Shown here in pieces: positions 32,870-44,264 of a stretch of DNA of 64,000 nucleotides (positions within the stretch are counted from its first letter, which is position 1; every line of letters begins with the position of its first letter). Made by a program: the position numbers and the translations under genes. The stretch comes from Toxorhynchites rutilus septentrionalis. Taxonomy: Eukaryota; Arthropoda; Insecta; Diptera; Culicidae. The notes below the pieces were generated by a model. The model ran no database searches and was not told the DNA's origin. It saw nothing but the letters and a program-made list of their open reading frames with translations. The DNA is taken from positions 65,536,763-65,600,762 of the forward strand of contig NC_073746.1 in assembly GCF_029784135.1 (NCBI RefSeq), read 5' to 3'.

Positions 32870-34309
32870 ATTCGAAGTGGCAAAAAAATATGTTGTTTAC
32901 GGTCCATTCGATTTTGATGAAATAGGGTTTCTCAGATTCTCCACTAAATTTCCTGTCATCGTGCTTTCTGATATTTTGAAAAATAAAATATTGGTGAATG
33001 TTTTAGTCTCGATTTTTGAGGCAAAAACGCAATTCTTTTACCAAAAATGTCGCCATTTCGACAAAAAAAAACAATATTTTGAAAAAAAAAATCCTACGTA
33101 CGATGACAGGAAATACATCAAAGATAACTTTAAAAAAATCATCGGTTGAAATCGGTCCACTAGGAAAACTTGTAGAACTCCCATCCGTTTACAAGGTTTT
33201 GGCTGGTGGAAGCCAGTTTACAAGGGTTTGTTAAGTAATCTACATGTTTTCCAGACAATTTTTGATCGGAATCAATGACGGGAGGATCAAGAGAGGATGC
33301 GGCTTTCGTCGTAGGATACACCAACGCTTCATAAGGTTTAAAACCAACACGCTTAACACGTTCACGCCTGCGCTTCCTCGCCATGTTCCTTGCCATCTGG
33401 CGGCTGCGCTTAATGCTTCGCGCTCTATCGAACGGAACCTATTCGAGGCAGCGTTTTGAACGATTGAACGTTTTTCTGAATAACTCACTTTCGTTTGTTC
33501 ACATATGATCTTGCAGAAGGCATTCGTTTGTCGTTACATGCTACGAATTATGACACAATCACGATAAAGCAGTCAATCACCCAAGGAGGCAGTACATTAA
33601 ATAGGGTTTTCAAAACAGAAATGTTGAAACGTCGAGATCTAATGTCATTTCGAAAAAAAAATCGGTTCATGAGTGTAGAAAAGGAGACAAACAGAGGCCA
33701 GATCAAAAATACCTTTTTTTGGTGCGTTATTTTTTTTAGTTTAGCGTTTAAATAACGACATGTATTACAGACAACAGAAAAAAAATTATTTTCTATAGCT
33801 TGTTTTGATGAGATCAGATGAGTTTGTTCAGGATCAGCAGGACCACAACAAAATAACATATTTTTAAACGTAATATCAACTCTAGTTTTTAATCTCATCG
33901 CAATTCTTTGTTCCGGTTACATTTATCTGAAGTCTCAGCACTCGTAGTAATTGAAAGCAATGCAAATTAATTAATAGTAGATTTAAGCTACTAAGCATAT
34001 GTACCAATTCTCGACAATGAGAAGAAAGATAATAAATAAATAAATGAATATCAAAATGTATATCACACGCTTCTAGCTAGAACCCTTACATGCTTACTGG
34101 ATGACACAATTGCAAAAGATAAAATAGATCAATTTGTGGTTGGCACCACATGTATGGTGTCAGCAGGCAAACTAGGTTGCGGTTTGCTATTAGATTTTTG
34201 CGCGAACATATCCAATCAATAAACACTCGGAAGCTCAAACTTAATGAAATGTGCAACTCTATCGTTCGTACCGAACCGAAACTGAGAGGTGTAGAGCAAT
34301 CAATGTTCA
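32870..34309. other. Unassigned sequence with dispersed repeats
   Basis: 33495-33560 (GGCATTCGTTTGTCGTTACA) is repeated inverted near 59215-59260. 33615-33655 carries the GTTGAAACGTCGAGATCT motif of the foldback family. No gene recognised. Confidence 0.45.
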
Positions 34310-34632
34310 ATGATATACAGAATCGAACAAAACCACTGCTCAAACAAAAAAAGAAAGTGAAAAAACTTTGAAAACAAAATAATCCAACCCAGAGCTTCAA
34401 TCCATTTATTCTAATATATTTGCATTGTTCGAAGAAATTTATAACATCTGTAGTTAAAAAAAAATAGTCATTCATTCAAAAATGCGTTTTGAGTATATTT
34501 AACTACTGGAATGACGCGACAAAATTTAGAACCAGTTCCTCGTTTCGGTTGTTACGAGTATTGTTTCGACCGATTTTTGAAGAAAATTTATTGTTTCTCG
34601 GTGGTTTTTTGTATTTTTCGGATCCTGGTAAG

Positions 34633-35098
34633 ACTATTTAGCATATTAGCTGTAACAGAGCCGAATTTTAATCGTGTACATGTCACATGGTTATCACATC
34701 TATAATTAGCACATTACACAGTTCCCATTTTTCGGCGTAAGAGAATTCCTTCTATACCATTGCATATGGTACATTTACACAGTAGTCATTAAGGCGTATA
34801 GAGTATTCTTTCTGTTCTTCCATTATCCAGTTAAACCACCGGACAGCGGAGACAGTTGATATGATCATTGTTGAGTTATTAATAGAACAGCAACCCGATG
34901 TGTCTTGCAGAGCAGAGCAGTTGTATGGATGAATTGATCTTATTTCGATCGTGGATCGATCTGCATCGCTGATGATTGTTGCGTGGACGTAGTTATTCTG
35001 TAACAACACAAAGATGGTCAATGAGAGCCCTGAGTTTTGAACTCACGATCAATCACTTCCTAAGCGAACGCGCAACCAGTGTGGCTACGGAGACCCCC
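34633..35098 (-). mobile_element. tRNA-headed SINE, 466 bp
   Basis: Minus strand: head GGGGGTCTCCGTAGCC with box A TAGCCACACTGG (near 35077-35088) and box B-like GAGTTCAAAACTC (35032-35044); tail contains AAATTCGGCTCTGTTACAGC. Exact 9-bp duplication CCTGGTAAG at 34624-34632 and 35099-35107. A 3' fragment of the same family is at 52644-52801. Confidence 0.85.
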
Positions 35099-35159
35099 CC
35101 TGGTAAGTATTTATGGCGTAAACATGGAGTATGCAAGGTTTTGAATCTCGAATTTTAAT

Positions 35160-36197
35160 GGCAGTCAACGAAAAAGGGTCACGCGCATAATTGCACGGAA
35201 ACACAGCGGATGGTCATCAACAAAATGTCCAAGGCAGGCGACAGTAAACGTGAAATCGCAGAGTACTTGGGACGATCCAAAACCTTCGTGTTTAACCCTT
35301 TCGCTACGAACGTCGTCTAGAAGCGACATCGGCGCGACGACCTTTGTGCACGAGCGTCGTCTATAGACGACATCAGGGTGATACTGCACATCAATCCCAC
35401 CAGCGTGATAAGCATACTTTTCGGCGCAGTGCTCCGTTCAGCGGTAGCACTCCGATGGAGCACACTGCCGTAGTGAAAGGGTTAATACAGTCAAAGACCG
35501 CAACCCAAAACGACTGGACGCTCAAAGAAAACGACCACGAAGGATGACTCTGTCATAAAGCAAACCTCCAAGAAAGATCCCTTCAAGGTCGCGAAAAAGA
35601 TCCGGGACGAACTGAACTTGTCCGTGAGTTCCCGGACAGCACAGTGGCGGCTGGGTGAGCATGGGCTAGTCGCTATAAGTCCCCGGAAGGTCCCGATGCT
35701 GATGCCGAAAAAACTGAAGGCGCGGCTGAAATTCGCAAAAGACCACTTCGATTGGTCCGGAAAAGGAGAAGCAGTGACGAAAAATAATGTAGTCAGATTG
35801 GACGAAAACAAACCACATCGGCTCGGACGAAAAAACTTGGGTCCATCGCACAGTAGGCTGCTCTTACATGCCACAGTATACCACGAAGACATTCAAGCAT
35901 GGAGGAGGGAACATTATGGTGTGGGGGTGCATCTCCTGGTACGGGATTAACTCTCTGTACTGGGTGGATGAGATCATGAATCAGTACCGCTACGCCCAAA
36001 GTCTAAGGGATGTTATGCTGCCACACGCTGAGTGGGGGATGCCTCTGAAAAGGCAGTTCCTGAAGGATAACGATCCGAAACACACCGCCAAAAACGTCAA
36101 AAAGAAGTTCCAGGATAACAAAGCCGACGCCATGGAATATCCAGCGCAGTCACCGGATTTGAACCCTCTAGAATACCTATCATCGATCATGAAATGA
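35160..36197 (+). pseudogene. Tc1-like transposase pseudogene
   Basis: Seen across frames: the HTH start (TETQRMVINKMSKAGDSKRE, EIAEYLGRSKTFVF) is interrupted by a TTAA MITE at 35296-35481. The second HTH is LSVSSRTAQWRLGEHGL (about 35618-35668), then KKLKARLKFAKDHFDW. A degraded first catalytic region reads VVRLDENKPHRLG. FKHGGGNIMVWGCISWYGIN is well kept. QFLKDNDPKHTAKNVKKKFQ holds the second Asp, and AQSPDLNPLEYLSSIMK the Glu position. Stops and frame changes near 35547, 35860 and 35950 break it. It lies centrally between long inverted arms, so it is the element's own gene. Not functional as read. Confidence 0.9.
35296..35481. mobile_element. 186-bp TTAA MITE (piggyBac-type)
   Basis: TTAA on both sides (35292-35295, 35482-35485) with ends CCCTTTCGCTACG and CGTAGTGAAAGGG. 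Internal short repeats of CGTCGTCTA/GCGACATC type. Inserted in the Tc1 transposase HTH coding region. Confidence 0.88.
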
Positions 36198-36925
36198 TCG
36201 GTGTACACGGAGAAGTCGAAAAATAAGCAGCAACTGTGAGATAGGAGCTAAGTTTGTTGGTACGCAATCCCGGGCATCACGTGCAAAAAAATGGTGAAAT
36301 CCATGCCGAACCGCTTTTCACGGTATGAATTTTCATGTTTTTATTTATTTTTACCATGAATTTTAAAATTGAATTTTTTTGTCGCGTCAGAATGACGCTT
36401 GGGACTAGCAAATCATTCTCGTTGTGCAATTTTCGGTGATTCAAGCTTCAAATAGTCAATAACGACGCCGACCACGTCCTTACAGTCACCAGGGGGAAGG
36501 AAGGAATGTTAGTATGATGTTTTCCGCCCGAACGCCAGAAGGGTCGCTTCTACAGCGTGGTTCCCTAGCGTTTATCATGGAAGGGATAGTTGTTAGTGGA
36601 AATGGTTAAGAAAAATCAGGATTCACTGCGGTAAGTGATGTGTTTATGTATATGTAAACTGTCGACCACTCGACGAAACAAAATTCTGAATATTTTAAAA
36701 GTCATAACATGCGGTAGAGATTATCTAATTTTTGTCGCGTCATTTTAGTTGTTATGTATGCTTAAAACGCCTATTGTTTTATCTACAAATTTTAGAAAGT
36801 TCTTCGAATAATGCAAATAAATTATTTATAATTGGAGCACTGGATTAGATTATTTTTTTCTCAAAGTTTTATCCCCTTTTTTTCGCTTGAGCCTTAATGG
36901 TCTTAATGTTTTGGCCGCCACTATA

Positions 36926-38936
36926 CATAATAACGAACAACGTGAAAACGAAGTTTATTGCAATGAAAATAAGCACCCCTATCAGTCGCACATAAATTAA
37001 CGTACACTCCCACTCATAAGATTCTATTCGATCATAACTATGTACGACTAAGCAACCTCGTTGTTTCATGCTTATCATTTTTTCTAAACCCACCACTGAG
37101 CACCATATTATTTAATGGGTAGAATAAATTTCCATTTCCGATAGTGATGCGGGTCTCTAAAATACATCCACTTAAATCATTACAGTAGAAAGAATCAAAT
37201 ATGTTTTGTTGCTGTGTCACTCCACCAGTTCTTACAATACACACACACACTTGGATTGACTTGGCTAAGGTTTGAATATTGATCTTCATTGCCGCTTGAA
37301 AAATACTTCATACTTATTTTCCCAATTCGCCGCATTGAACACTCGTTGAAGGCACTTGCTTCTGGCACTCTTAGATGCAATCACGATAAACCTTTACGTA
37401 TTTCATTCATAGAACTTTCCTTTGAATCATTGCCCGATCACACAATGTTACGCTATTGAGAAAACAAAACTAGCGCAGCTCATATAATTGTTTTTATTCC
37501 ACTTTTCAATCATCACAAAGATCTTCCAAGTGCATCACTAGATTCGCCTATTATTTTGCTTGCACGACACCCACGAAATCCTATTCCCATACCAGCATAC
37601 ATCACGTCGTCACAATATCGACCCGGCGACGCATTTATTCACCGCAGTATGCTCCCATACAGCATAACATCGTTGCTTGGGTTACATCCTCCTAGTTGTT
37701 CCACGCCGGAAAGCGGCGTCCACATTGCACATGTTTTTTGTTCTTCTCAATTTTCAAGAGCACCGCAAAGTATCGCCCATATACTGCGTATACTTCATCA
37801 TTGCTCTGTTTCTTCTCTTCTCACCGCACGGCGAGAAATTGACGTTTGGCGCAAGCGGTCGAGCAATACTTAAATCCACCACACTACATTCCCATCGAGT
37901 GAATCAACCGAGACTGAACGCCGTTGCCGAAGGCACGCGCGTTAGTGGAGTTCTCTGGCAATCTGAGTTGAGTGAATGTTGTTTTCATACTCAGCCAGAC
38001 GTCAGACTGTAAGTGGACGGCATATGAGTGACTGGCACGAGCTAGCTGAGTTACCCCACTAGCGGCAGGAGCAGTATCAGCAACAGAGATATGCTTGATG
38101 CTTTTTCCGAATCCAGATTGGGAAACTGTCGAAGTGGATGAGTGGAATGGAACAATTCGATGACGCTCGAGAAAAATATAAATAAAGCAAAGTTTAAATG
38201 TCTAGAACGATAACACTGATTGCCGCGATGTTTGAAGTGACTGGTTTGTGTTTGGAAAGGCACTATCGCTTCGCACTATCGCATTTGCACGAATCTAGAG
38301 GTTTAGAATTCCATACGAAAGAACATTACTTTAAAATTTAACAATCGACATGCAGAAACGAACTAGCAGATAAAACATCTGTAATTGTTTAACATTATGA
38401 ACAAGCCATAGAGACCAACGAGAAATGACAAGAAATCGCAACACTCACTTGATTTAACACTCGCCAGGTTTAAAATGGGTCGTCTACGTCAAATATCAAT
38501 CAAACTACAGCATTGTGGTTTTTTTATCGTTGTACGTAAGTTAGAGGAGCAAAATGCTACATCGAAATTCGTAGTGATTTTTGAAAGTTTTTTCTCCTGT
38601 TTTTTCAAAAGCTTTGTAGACTCAGATCATCCTTATTCTGGAATCCGATCGAATCGGAACTATCCGAAACGAATGCAATTTGACATTCTGCAATCCAATC
38701 GACTCGATTCGAACAAAGTTATTTCATAAAAACCATCTCTGGATTATGATGACATTCACTCTGCCAGAGGCCAATACGAAAATGCGAATCAAAAGGATGT
38801 GATCCGCTCTGAGCTGCTGAAACCAGGTCAAACGATCTATGGAGACTTCTACAGGCAACAATTGATCCGTTTAAAGCGAGCTAATTGACAAAAAAACCTC
38901 CAGATTATGCGACCAGACCCGAGTCAATAATATAAA
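36926..38936. other. Unassigned sequence, with an open frame encoding a hydrophobic segment
   Basis: The minus open frame 36869-37096 contains LIYVRLIGVLIFIAINFVFT, a possible membrane helix, and ends inside the Tc1 TIR. An overlapping minus frame (37038-37289) is also open. 37480-38260 has mixed composition without a recognised gene. 38480-38880 AT-rich. Confidence 0.35.
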
Positions 38937-38938
38937 TC

Positions 38939-38996
38939 TATATATATATATATATATAAATGGATGTCTGTCTGTCTGTCTGTCTGTCTGTCTGAT
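38939..38996. repeat. (TA)n and (TGTC)n microsatellites
   Basis: About ten TA repeats to 38958, then about eight TGTC units at 38964-38995, at the 5' end of the Helitron-like element. Confidence 0.9.
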
Positions 38997-39074
38997 TCTT
39001 ATGGACTCGGAAACTACTGAGCCGATCGACATGAAAATTGGTGTGTAGGGGTTTTTGGGGCCGGGGAAGGTTTT

Positions 39075-39600
39075 CATGATAGTCTGAGACTCCTCCCCCC
39101 TCTCTAAGGGGGGCTACCATACAAATGAAACATAAATTTCTACATTACTCGAGAATTAATCAAGCAAATGAAACGAAATTTGACATGTGAAGGTTCTAAA
39201 ACCTTCACATTAGTAAATGTTTCTGTGAGATAGGAGCTACTGCAGTAAACGTTTCTATGGTGGTTAGACACTCCACCCCCTCTCTAAGGGCGGGGCTGCC
39301 ATACAAGTGGAACACAATTTTTTGTATCACTCGAGAACTAATCAAACTTATCAAATGAAACGAAATTTGGCATGTGGAGGTTTTAGGGTGCAATAAATGA
39401 TTCTATGATGATTATATACTCCTCTCCCTTCTCTTAGGGGGGCTGCCATACAAATGAAACACAAATTTCTGCATTACTCGAGAATTAATCAAGCAAACGA
39501 AACCAAATTTGGCATGTGGAGGTTTAGGGTGCAATAAATGATTCTATGATGGTTCGACACTCCTCCCTCCTCTCTAAGGGGAGAAGAGGGGAGGGGTCTG
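39075..39600 (+). repeat. Tandem units in Helitron-like body
   Basis: Repeats anchored by CTCTCTAAGG near 39095, 39281, 39431 and 39570, each followed by a CCATACAA..GAAACA phrase and ATTACTCGAGAATTAATCAA-type text. Confidence 0.75.
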
Positions 39601-39719
39601 TCTTTATTCTATCATATCTTCTGTATCAAACATTTATTCCATGTAACGGAGAAACATGTTATTTGCAAGTGGTTGAAAAATCTTGAACGAGAATTGTGTC
39701 TGAAAATAATCTGATATTA

Positions 39720-40450
39720 CGAGGGTCACTATTTATATTTCGGGAATTGGCAACACTGATGTCATGTGAGTCCATCTGACGGTTCCATCGTAAAGTTTGA
39801 CATTTTTGACGATATACGTACTCAGAACATTTTGTCATACGGACGCTATTTGTTTATTTTATATTTAGTTGAAAGTTTGGTCTCGGCAAAAAAATAGAAC
39901 TGAATCGTGAACATTTTCGTGCGATGATTTTTTACGACTTTCGACGTGGATTATCACAACAAGAGTGCGTCAATCAACTTAATTTGACTTTTGGCGATGA
40001 AGCTCCATCAAAAACCACTGTGTATCGCTGGTATAGTGAATTCAATCGTGGTCGTAGTTCGCTGTCCGACGAGTTTCGTGAAGGTCGTCCAAAATCGACT
40101 GTAGTGCCAGAAAACATCGATGCTGTGCACGATATGATTAAGCAAGATCGTCATGTAACCTATTGTGAGATTGAGGCATCCCTAAGCATTAGTTCCACCA
40201 GCATATATGCGATTTTACATGAACACTTAGTTGTGCGAAAATTATGTTCACGTTGGATCCCACATAATTTGACAATCGCTCAAAAAAAAAAGGCTCGTGT
40301 CGATTGGAATAAATGCTTTGAAAATTGGTTTAAGCGCATGCAAAAGTGTATCGATCATCGTGGCACGTACTTTGAAAAACAATAAAAATATATTCGCAGC
40401 TTAACTATTTGTTTTTGTTCCTATTCCCGAAATATAAATAGTGACCCTCG
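39720..40450 (+). mobile_element. Internally deleted mariner, copy 2 (731 bp)
   Basis: TIRs CGAGGGTCACTATTTATATT, TA at 39718-39719 and 40451-40452. Same internal deletion join as 22756-23485, opposite orientation. Inserted in the Helitron-like element. Confidence 0.95.
39924..40385 (+). CDS. Truncated mariner transposase: DNA-binding domain fused in frame to the C-terminal tail
   Basis: Seen: 153 codons starting MIFYDFRRGLSQQECVNQLN; first HTH to KTTVYRWYSEFNRGR, linker GRPKSTVVPENIDAVHDMI, second HTH around SISSTSIYAILHEHL, then WIPHNLTIAQKKKARVDWNK joined to CFENWFKRMQKCIDH and GTYFEKQ, the last residues of mariner transposases. The deletion (about 190 codons, all DDE catalytic residues) is in frame here because the A-run is one base longer than in copy 1. 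The normal family length is about 345 residues. Upstream in-frame codons resemble NREHFRA, so the real start may be earlier. A protein able to bind TIRs but not cut DNA is possible; expression is unknown. Confidence 0.85.
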   Translation: MIFYDFRRGLSQQECVNQLNLTFGDEAPSKTTVYRWYSEFNRGRSSLSDEFREGRPKSTVVPENIDAVHDMIKQDRHVTYCEIEASLSISSTSIYAILHEHLVVRKLCSRWIPHNLTIAQKKKARVDWNKCFENWFKRMQKCIDHRGTYFEKQ

Positions 40451-40649
40451 TACAATGATGAGTTTTGGTAGAAGTACTAGGAATTTTTTAGTAAAAGGTA
40501 AATTCAACGGGATCGATTAGAAGATCAAACAATGAACAGTTCTGCGATTGGACTCATGAATTTGCGCTTAGTGAGAAAACGTGAATGTTTGAAGGTATTG
40601 ATAACAAAAAACAAATTTTGGGCGGGACGAAGTTTGCCGGGTCAGCTAG

Positions 40650-42769
40650 TAATAAATAATAAAGGCAAAAAATCTCCAGTTTTTTTTTTAAATTTCACAG
40701 TTTCATCCAGTTTTTTTATATTTTTTGGGTATTTCCAAGTTTTTTACTCCCCAAATTCATATTTTCAGGAAAATTATGTCAGTATGGATAATGTTTATGT
40801 AGGTGCTGCTATCGAAATGTTGATCAATGAATATTTGTCAGTATGTAGAATTTCACACAACGCCGTAGCTTATTGCAAGACCAATTCGAAACAAAATGGT
40901 ACTTACTGACCCAGTCTATGTATATCGTAGTTTTTATTGCTACCATAAACAACATTGACAAAAAATCGATTCTTCTAGCTTTCCAATTTCTTTTTGGATT
41001 TTTTCAGCTTTTCCAAAAAAATGGTGTGAATTTTCGAAGATACCATAAACAATTATGTGAGCACCTAAAACGAAATTCAATTACCCTGATAGCAAACGAG
41101 TCTACTGACGTTTCATCGAAGAAGTCGTTAGCGTTGATTGCACGCACTTTATTTTGGAAGGAAGATACGCTCCATGTTAAAGACTACTTCTACGACTTGA
41201 TTGAGGTTATCGAAACTGACTCAGAAACGTTTTACGATTGTGGTTGTGGTTGCCTGTTTTAATAGAGACGGAATACCATACAAGCAGAATATTCTTGTAG
41301 GATATTCTGCCGACGGAGCTAATAAAATGACCTACCGGTCATCAGAGAGGTCATTTGGATTTATTTTGGATTTATTTTGAATGGTGATCATGTAGAGAAG
41401 ATCCAAGTAAGATCGAACTATGACGGTTTAAATGATCCTCCGACGATTATTTATTTAACCTTCTTATCTCATGCTCTAAGCATGGTGAACAATATGACTA
41501 GATTATTTCAAAGCCGGAACTATTTACTTTGCATTCGAGCATTTCAAGATTATTCAGGACACTTTGGGATAAGTTTTCATAAGACAGACTATATGAAAAA
41601 TATAACCAATCTGAACTACAGTTTGGATAACGTTAATGTAGGTGCCACGACTGGAATGTTGATCAATGAACATTTGTCCGTATGTAAAATTTCACAAAAC
41701 GCCGTAGCTGAATTCAAGACCTGTTCGAGAAGTTTTTACGTTGCACTCTACAATTAAGTTCTTATACGATTAATTTTAAAGATCCTTTGATTATCAACAT
41801 AACGAACTTAGATCCAACTAATGACATAGAAAGGAAGCATATGTCAATTGTTCTCCTTCTACAAAGTCTTCCAAATATTTGCGATCGAAATTACATTCAG
41901 GATATCGATAATGAAGGATATCTGAATCCTGGATTTTACTGACTTCACTGTAAACGAACGAAAGGATGCTGCTTTCTTGTGGGGAAAAATTTTGTCACTA
42001 AAAGGAATGACAATAATTTTTCGTTTCTCAGATTGATAAATATTACTCCAACATTTCTGATTATGCCGCATTCTTCAGCAACCGTTGAACGATTGTTTTC
42101 AGAATACAATTTGAACAAAACTAATTTAAGAAATAGAACAGGAACAAAAACTATGCGAGGAATTTTAGCTACCAAAAATCATGTAAACATGCATCCATGC
42201 AACAGTTAGGATTAGTAAGAATGACACAAAATGTAGAACAAAAGTATAATGTTAAAATGTATGAATACAAACAGATTGAAGAAAATTAAAAATACTACGG
42301 TACCTCCGGTTAACGCCAACAGAGCGCAATTTTTTTATGAGTTCATTTTTTTGCTATAAAATTTATTCTGAGGGTATAGTAATGGGGGGGGCGAAGTCCC
42401 TATCTAACGAGGTGACGCAATCCGAGTCGGCCGCCGACCCACTGTCAGAAGCGGCAAAATTCCGCAAGCAGACCTGTTTCCATCAATTGTTAAATGATAA
42501 TTTCGTTCCCATTACATTGGCCTCACAATAAAGTTCATCACGAAAAAAGAAATTCAAAATAAAAATAACGCTCCGGTGGCGGTAACACGTAAGTACCAAT
42601 GCTAGATACTGACACTGTCACTGTATACCCTAATTTGTATTTTTAATATACGAACATTGAGAAAAAATTTAAAAAAAAAACTTCCAGTTTTTTTCAAATT
42701 TTTTCCAGCTTTTTCCAGTTTTTTATTCAAATTTTTTCAGCTTTTCTAAAAAATTGATTGGCATCTCTG
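40650..42769 (+). mobile_element. hAT element relic, left end missing
   Basis: The right end (complement CAGAGATGCCAATCAATTTT) looks like a hAT terminus and is preceded by subterminal CCAGTTTTTT-rich repeats (42680-42735), mirrored near 40672-40750. The transposase relic lies between. The left end is absent where the Helitron-like element ends. Confidence 0.7.
40776..42207 (+). pseudogene. hAT transposase relic with internal duplication
   Basis: Seen: ANESTDVSSKKSLALIARTL and VKDYFYDLIEVIETDSETFYD (about 41093-41240), NILVGYSADGANKMTYRSSE (hAT catalytic region), YLTFLSHALSMVNNMTRLFQ, and the C-terminal dimerisation motif MPHSSATVERLFSEYNLNKT, then RNRTGTKTMRGILATK (about 42063-42180). A segment of about 105 bp coding for NVGATTGMLINEHLSVCKIS and NAVAEFKT (41620-41720) is also present upstream at 40780-40880 in diverged form, so part of the gene was duplicated. 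Stops and frameshifts (about 41262, 41377, 41757) break it. Confidence 0.85.
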
Positions 42770-42927
42770 GGTGTAGTAGCAGTGCAATCGAGCCACTCGA
42801 GAGTTTCAGTTCCCACATCGAATTAATCTGTACCGACGTGTCCGAAGAATACCATGCTGCGACCAACTCCTGCAATAGATGTTGCACCCAATCAGATTAG
42901 TCATCCTGAGAATTCCAATACCCATCA

Positions 42928-43301
42928 TTGAGAATCCCATCTGAGCTCAAACAACGATGGGTTGCCCTTTTCCCATTCTGGTGGCGGTGCGCATGCCGCA
43001 TTGTTATTTTTCGGGGCAGTTGTCAACGAAAATTAAAAATATACAATTGCATATATTCGTGGATGCCAGTATGGCCGCATTTGTTTGTGTTGCTTATATG
43101 CGCGCTGAAGTATCTGGACAAATACAATGTGCTTTGGTAACCGGGAATGCGAAGGTAGCTCCACTCAAATTTATGTCTGTACCCCGATTGGAGCTCCAAG
43201 CTGCAGTGCTAGACGCGACTAGTCGAGAACATCTCCTCCACTTACACATTGCCTATTACGAAGAGATTGAAAATATTTGGACCGACTCGAAGACAGTGTA
43301 G
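42928..43301 (+). pseudogene. BEL/Pao RNase H fragment
   Basis: Seen: IPSELKQRWVA, then after a frameshift MPHCYFSGQLSTKIKNIQLH, IFVDASMAAFVCVAYMRAEV (first RNase H Asp), KVAPLKFMSVPRLELQAAVL (Glu) and ENIWTDSKTV (second Asp). The order and the LELQAAVL motif are those of BEL/Pao RNase H. The fragment ends at a TAG right after DSKTV and is followed by hAT-like terminal sequence (CAGGGTGGCCACTC at 43316). No LTRs nearby. It is independent of the 3003-9198 provirus, which lacks this domain. Confidence 0.88.
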
Positions 43302-43432
43302 GGATGGATAACTCCAGGGTGGCCACTCAATTTCCGTTTTTGAATTCCCGCATTTTTCCCGACTTTTTCCCACATGATTTCACGAAATTCCCGACTCTCA
43401 AAAATTAAAATTTAATAATGTTGTGTCGTTAG

Positions 43433-44264
43433 CAGGGCTCTGCTTAGTCATAGTCAACTGAGGATAGTCAGCTGACTATCTGATTGACTATATCAGTATT
43501 CAGTCGGAAATGACTTAAAACAAAAACGACCCGAACAAACGACCAAAACGACTGAACAGTCAGTCGGGCGTTTAGTCGCTATCTCCCTCTACCGACTCGA
43601 CTATATCATTTCATTCTTCCCAGTCAAATTATCTTCATTGCATTTTGATGTGACTTCCCCCAAAACGAATTCGTTCCTCTCTCTCCCATGTATCATTATG
43701 CATGCATCGATGTTTGAGTTCAACGTGGTTTGACATACGCTAGATTTTTTTGTATCGTACACGAAAATTACTCACACGTATAAAATAGCGTACAGTGTGT
43801 GGAACAATTTTGCTCGCTATTTACTAATACTAACGCGAGGAACTTTATGGCATACTTGATAAATGTCTAAGTTCGTTGGTTTGAGTTCACGATGGGTAGA
43901 CAATATACCGTCCATTGACAGGGTAACTACTTTTTTGCATCAGAAATCAAGTTTTCGTTCCTCTTTATATGGACGTAAAATAATATTGCATACGCGCGTA
44001 TAAAATTAGTGTCAGGGGGAAATTGAAGTGTGGATTGAAGTCAGTTGAATGAATAGGCAGATTTGTATTCATTAATCGCGTCAGTTAAAATAACCACTGA
44101 CTGGACCAGTTCACCAGTCATCCTCGCTAGTCAACGCTAGTCAATTCATTTTCTAGTCAAGTCGCTTTTTGTTGGCGGCGACTGCCGAAGCAATTTTAGT
44201 CGAAGCGAAGCTACTGAGAGTAGAGTCGGTCTTCATTTTTCTCCTTCGAAGATTTCGGGTCCTG
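43433..44264. mobile_element. Non-autonomous hAT element, 832 bp
   Basis: Ends CAGGGCTCTGC and, complemented, CAGGACCCGAAATC; exact 8-bp duplication GTCGTTAG at 43425-43432 and 44265-44272. Many GACTA/TAGTC-type short repeats near both ends. No coding. Confidence 0.88.

Larger units (their letters stand above)
34310..36923 (+). mobile_element. Tc1-like relic with about 220-bp TIRs, holding a SINE and a TTAA MITE
   Basis: The right end is GGCCGCCACTA before TA at 36924-36925 (complement TAGTGGCGGCCAAAACATTA). The left terminus near 34310 is degenerate (AAAACCACTGCTCAAAC). Arms 34310-34545 and about 36730-36923 are inverted copies (TTTGCATTGTTCGAAGAA; AATGACGCGACAAAATT). The transposase lies between them. 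Confidence 0.75.
38937..40649 (+). mobile_element. Helitron-like element 1, split by a mariner
   Basis: Begins TC followed by (TA)n and ATGGATG(TCTG)n; ends GTTTGCCGGGTCAGCTAG with A before and T after, matching Helitron insertion between A and T and a CTAG 3' end. The body holds three to four copies of a 140-185 bp unit (CTCTCTAAGG..GCTGCCATACAAATGAAACA) at about 39075-39600. No Rep/helicase. Related copies at 52802-53783 and 59874-62993. Confidence 0.65.

Noticed and set aside
35020..35098. tRNA gene on the minus strand
   Set aside because: Box A and box B are present, but it is the head of a 466-bp element with a 9-bp target duplication and a second 3' copy elsewhere, so it is a SINE.
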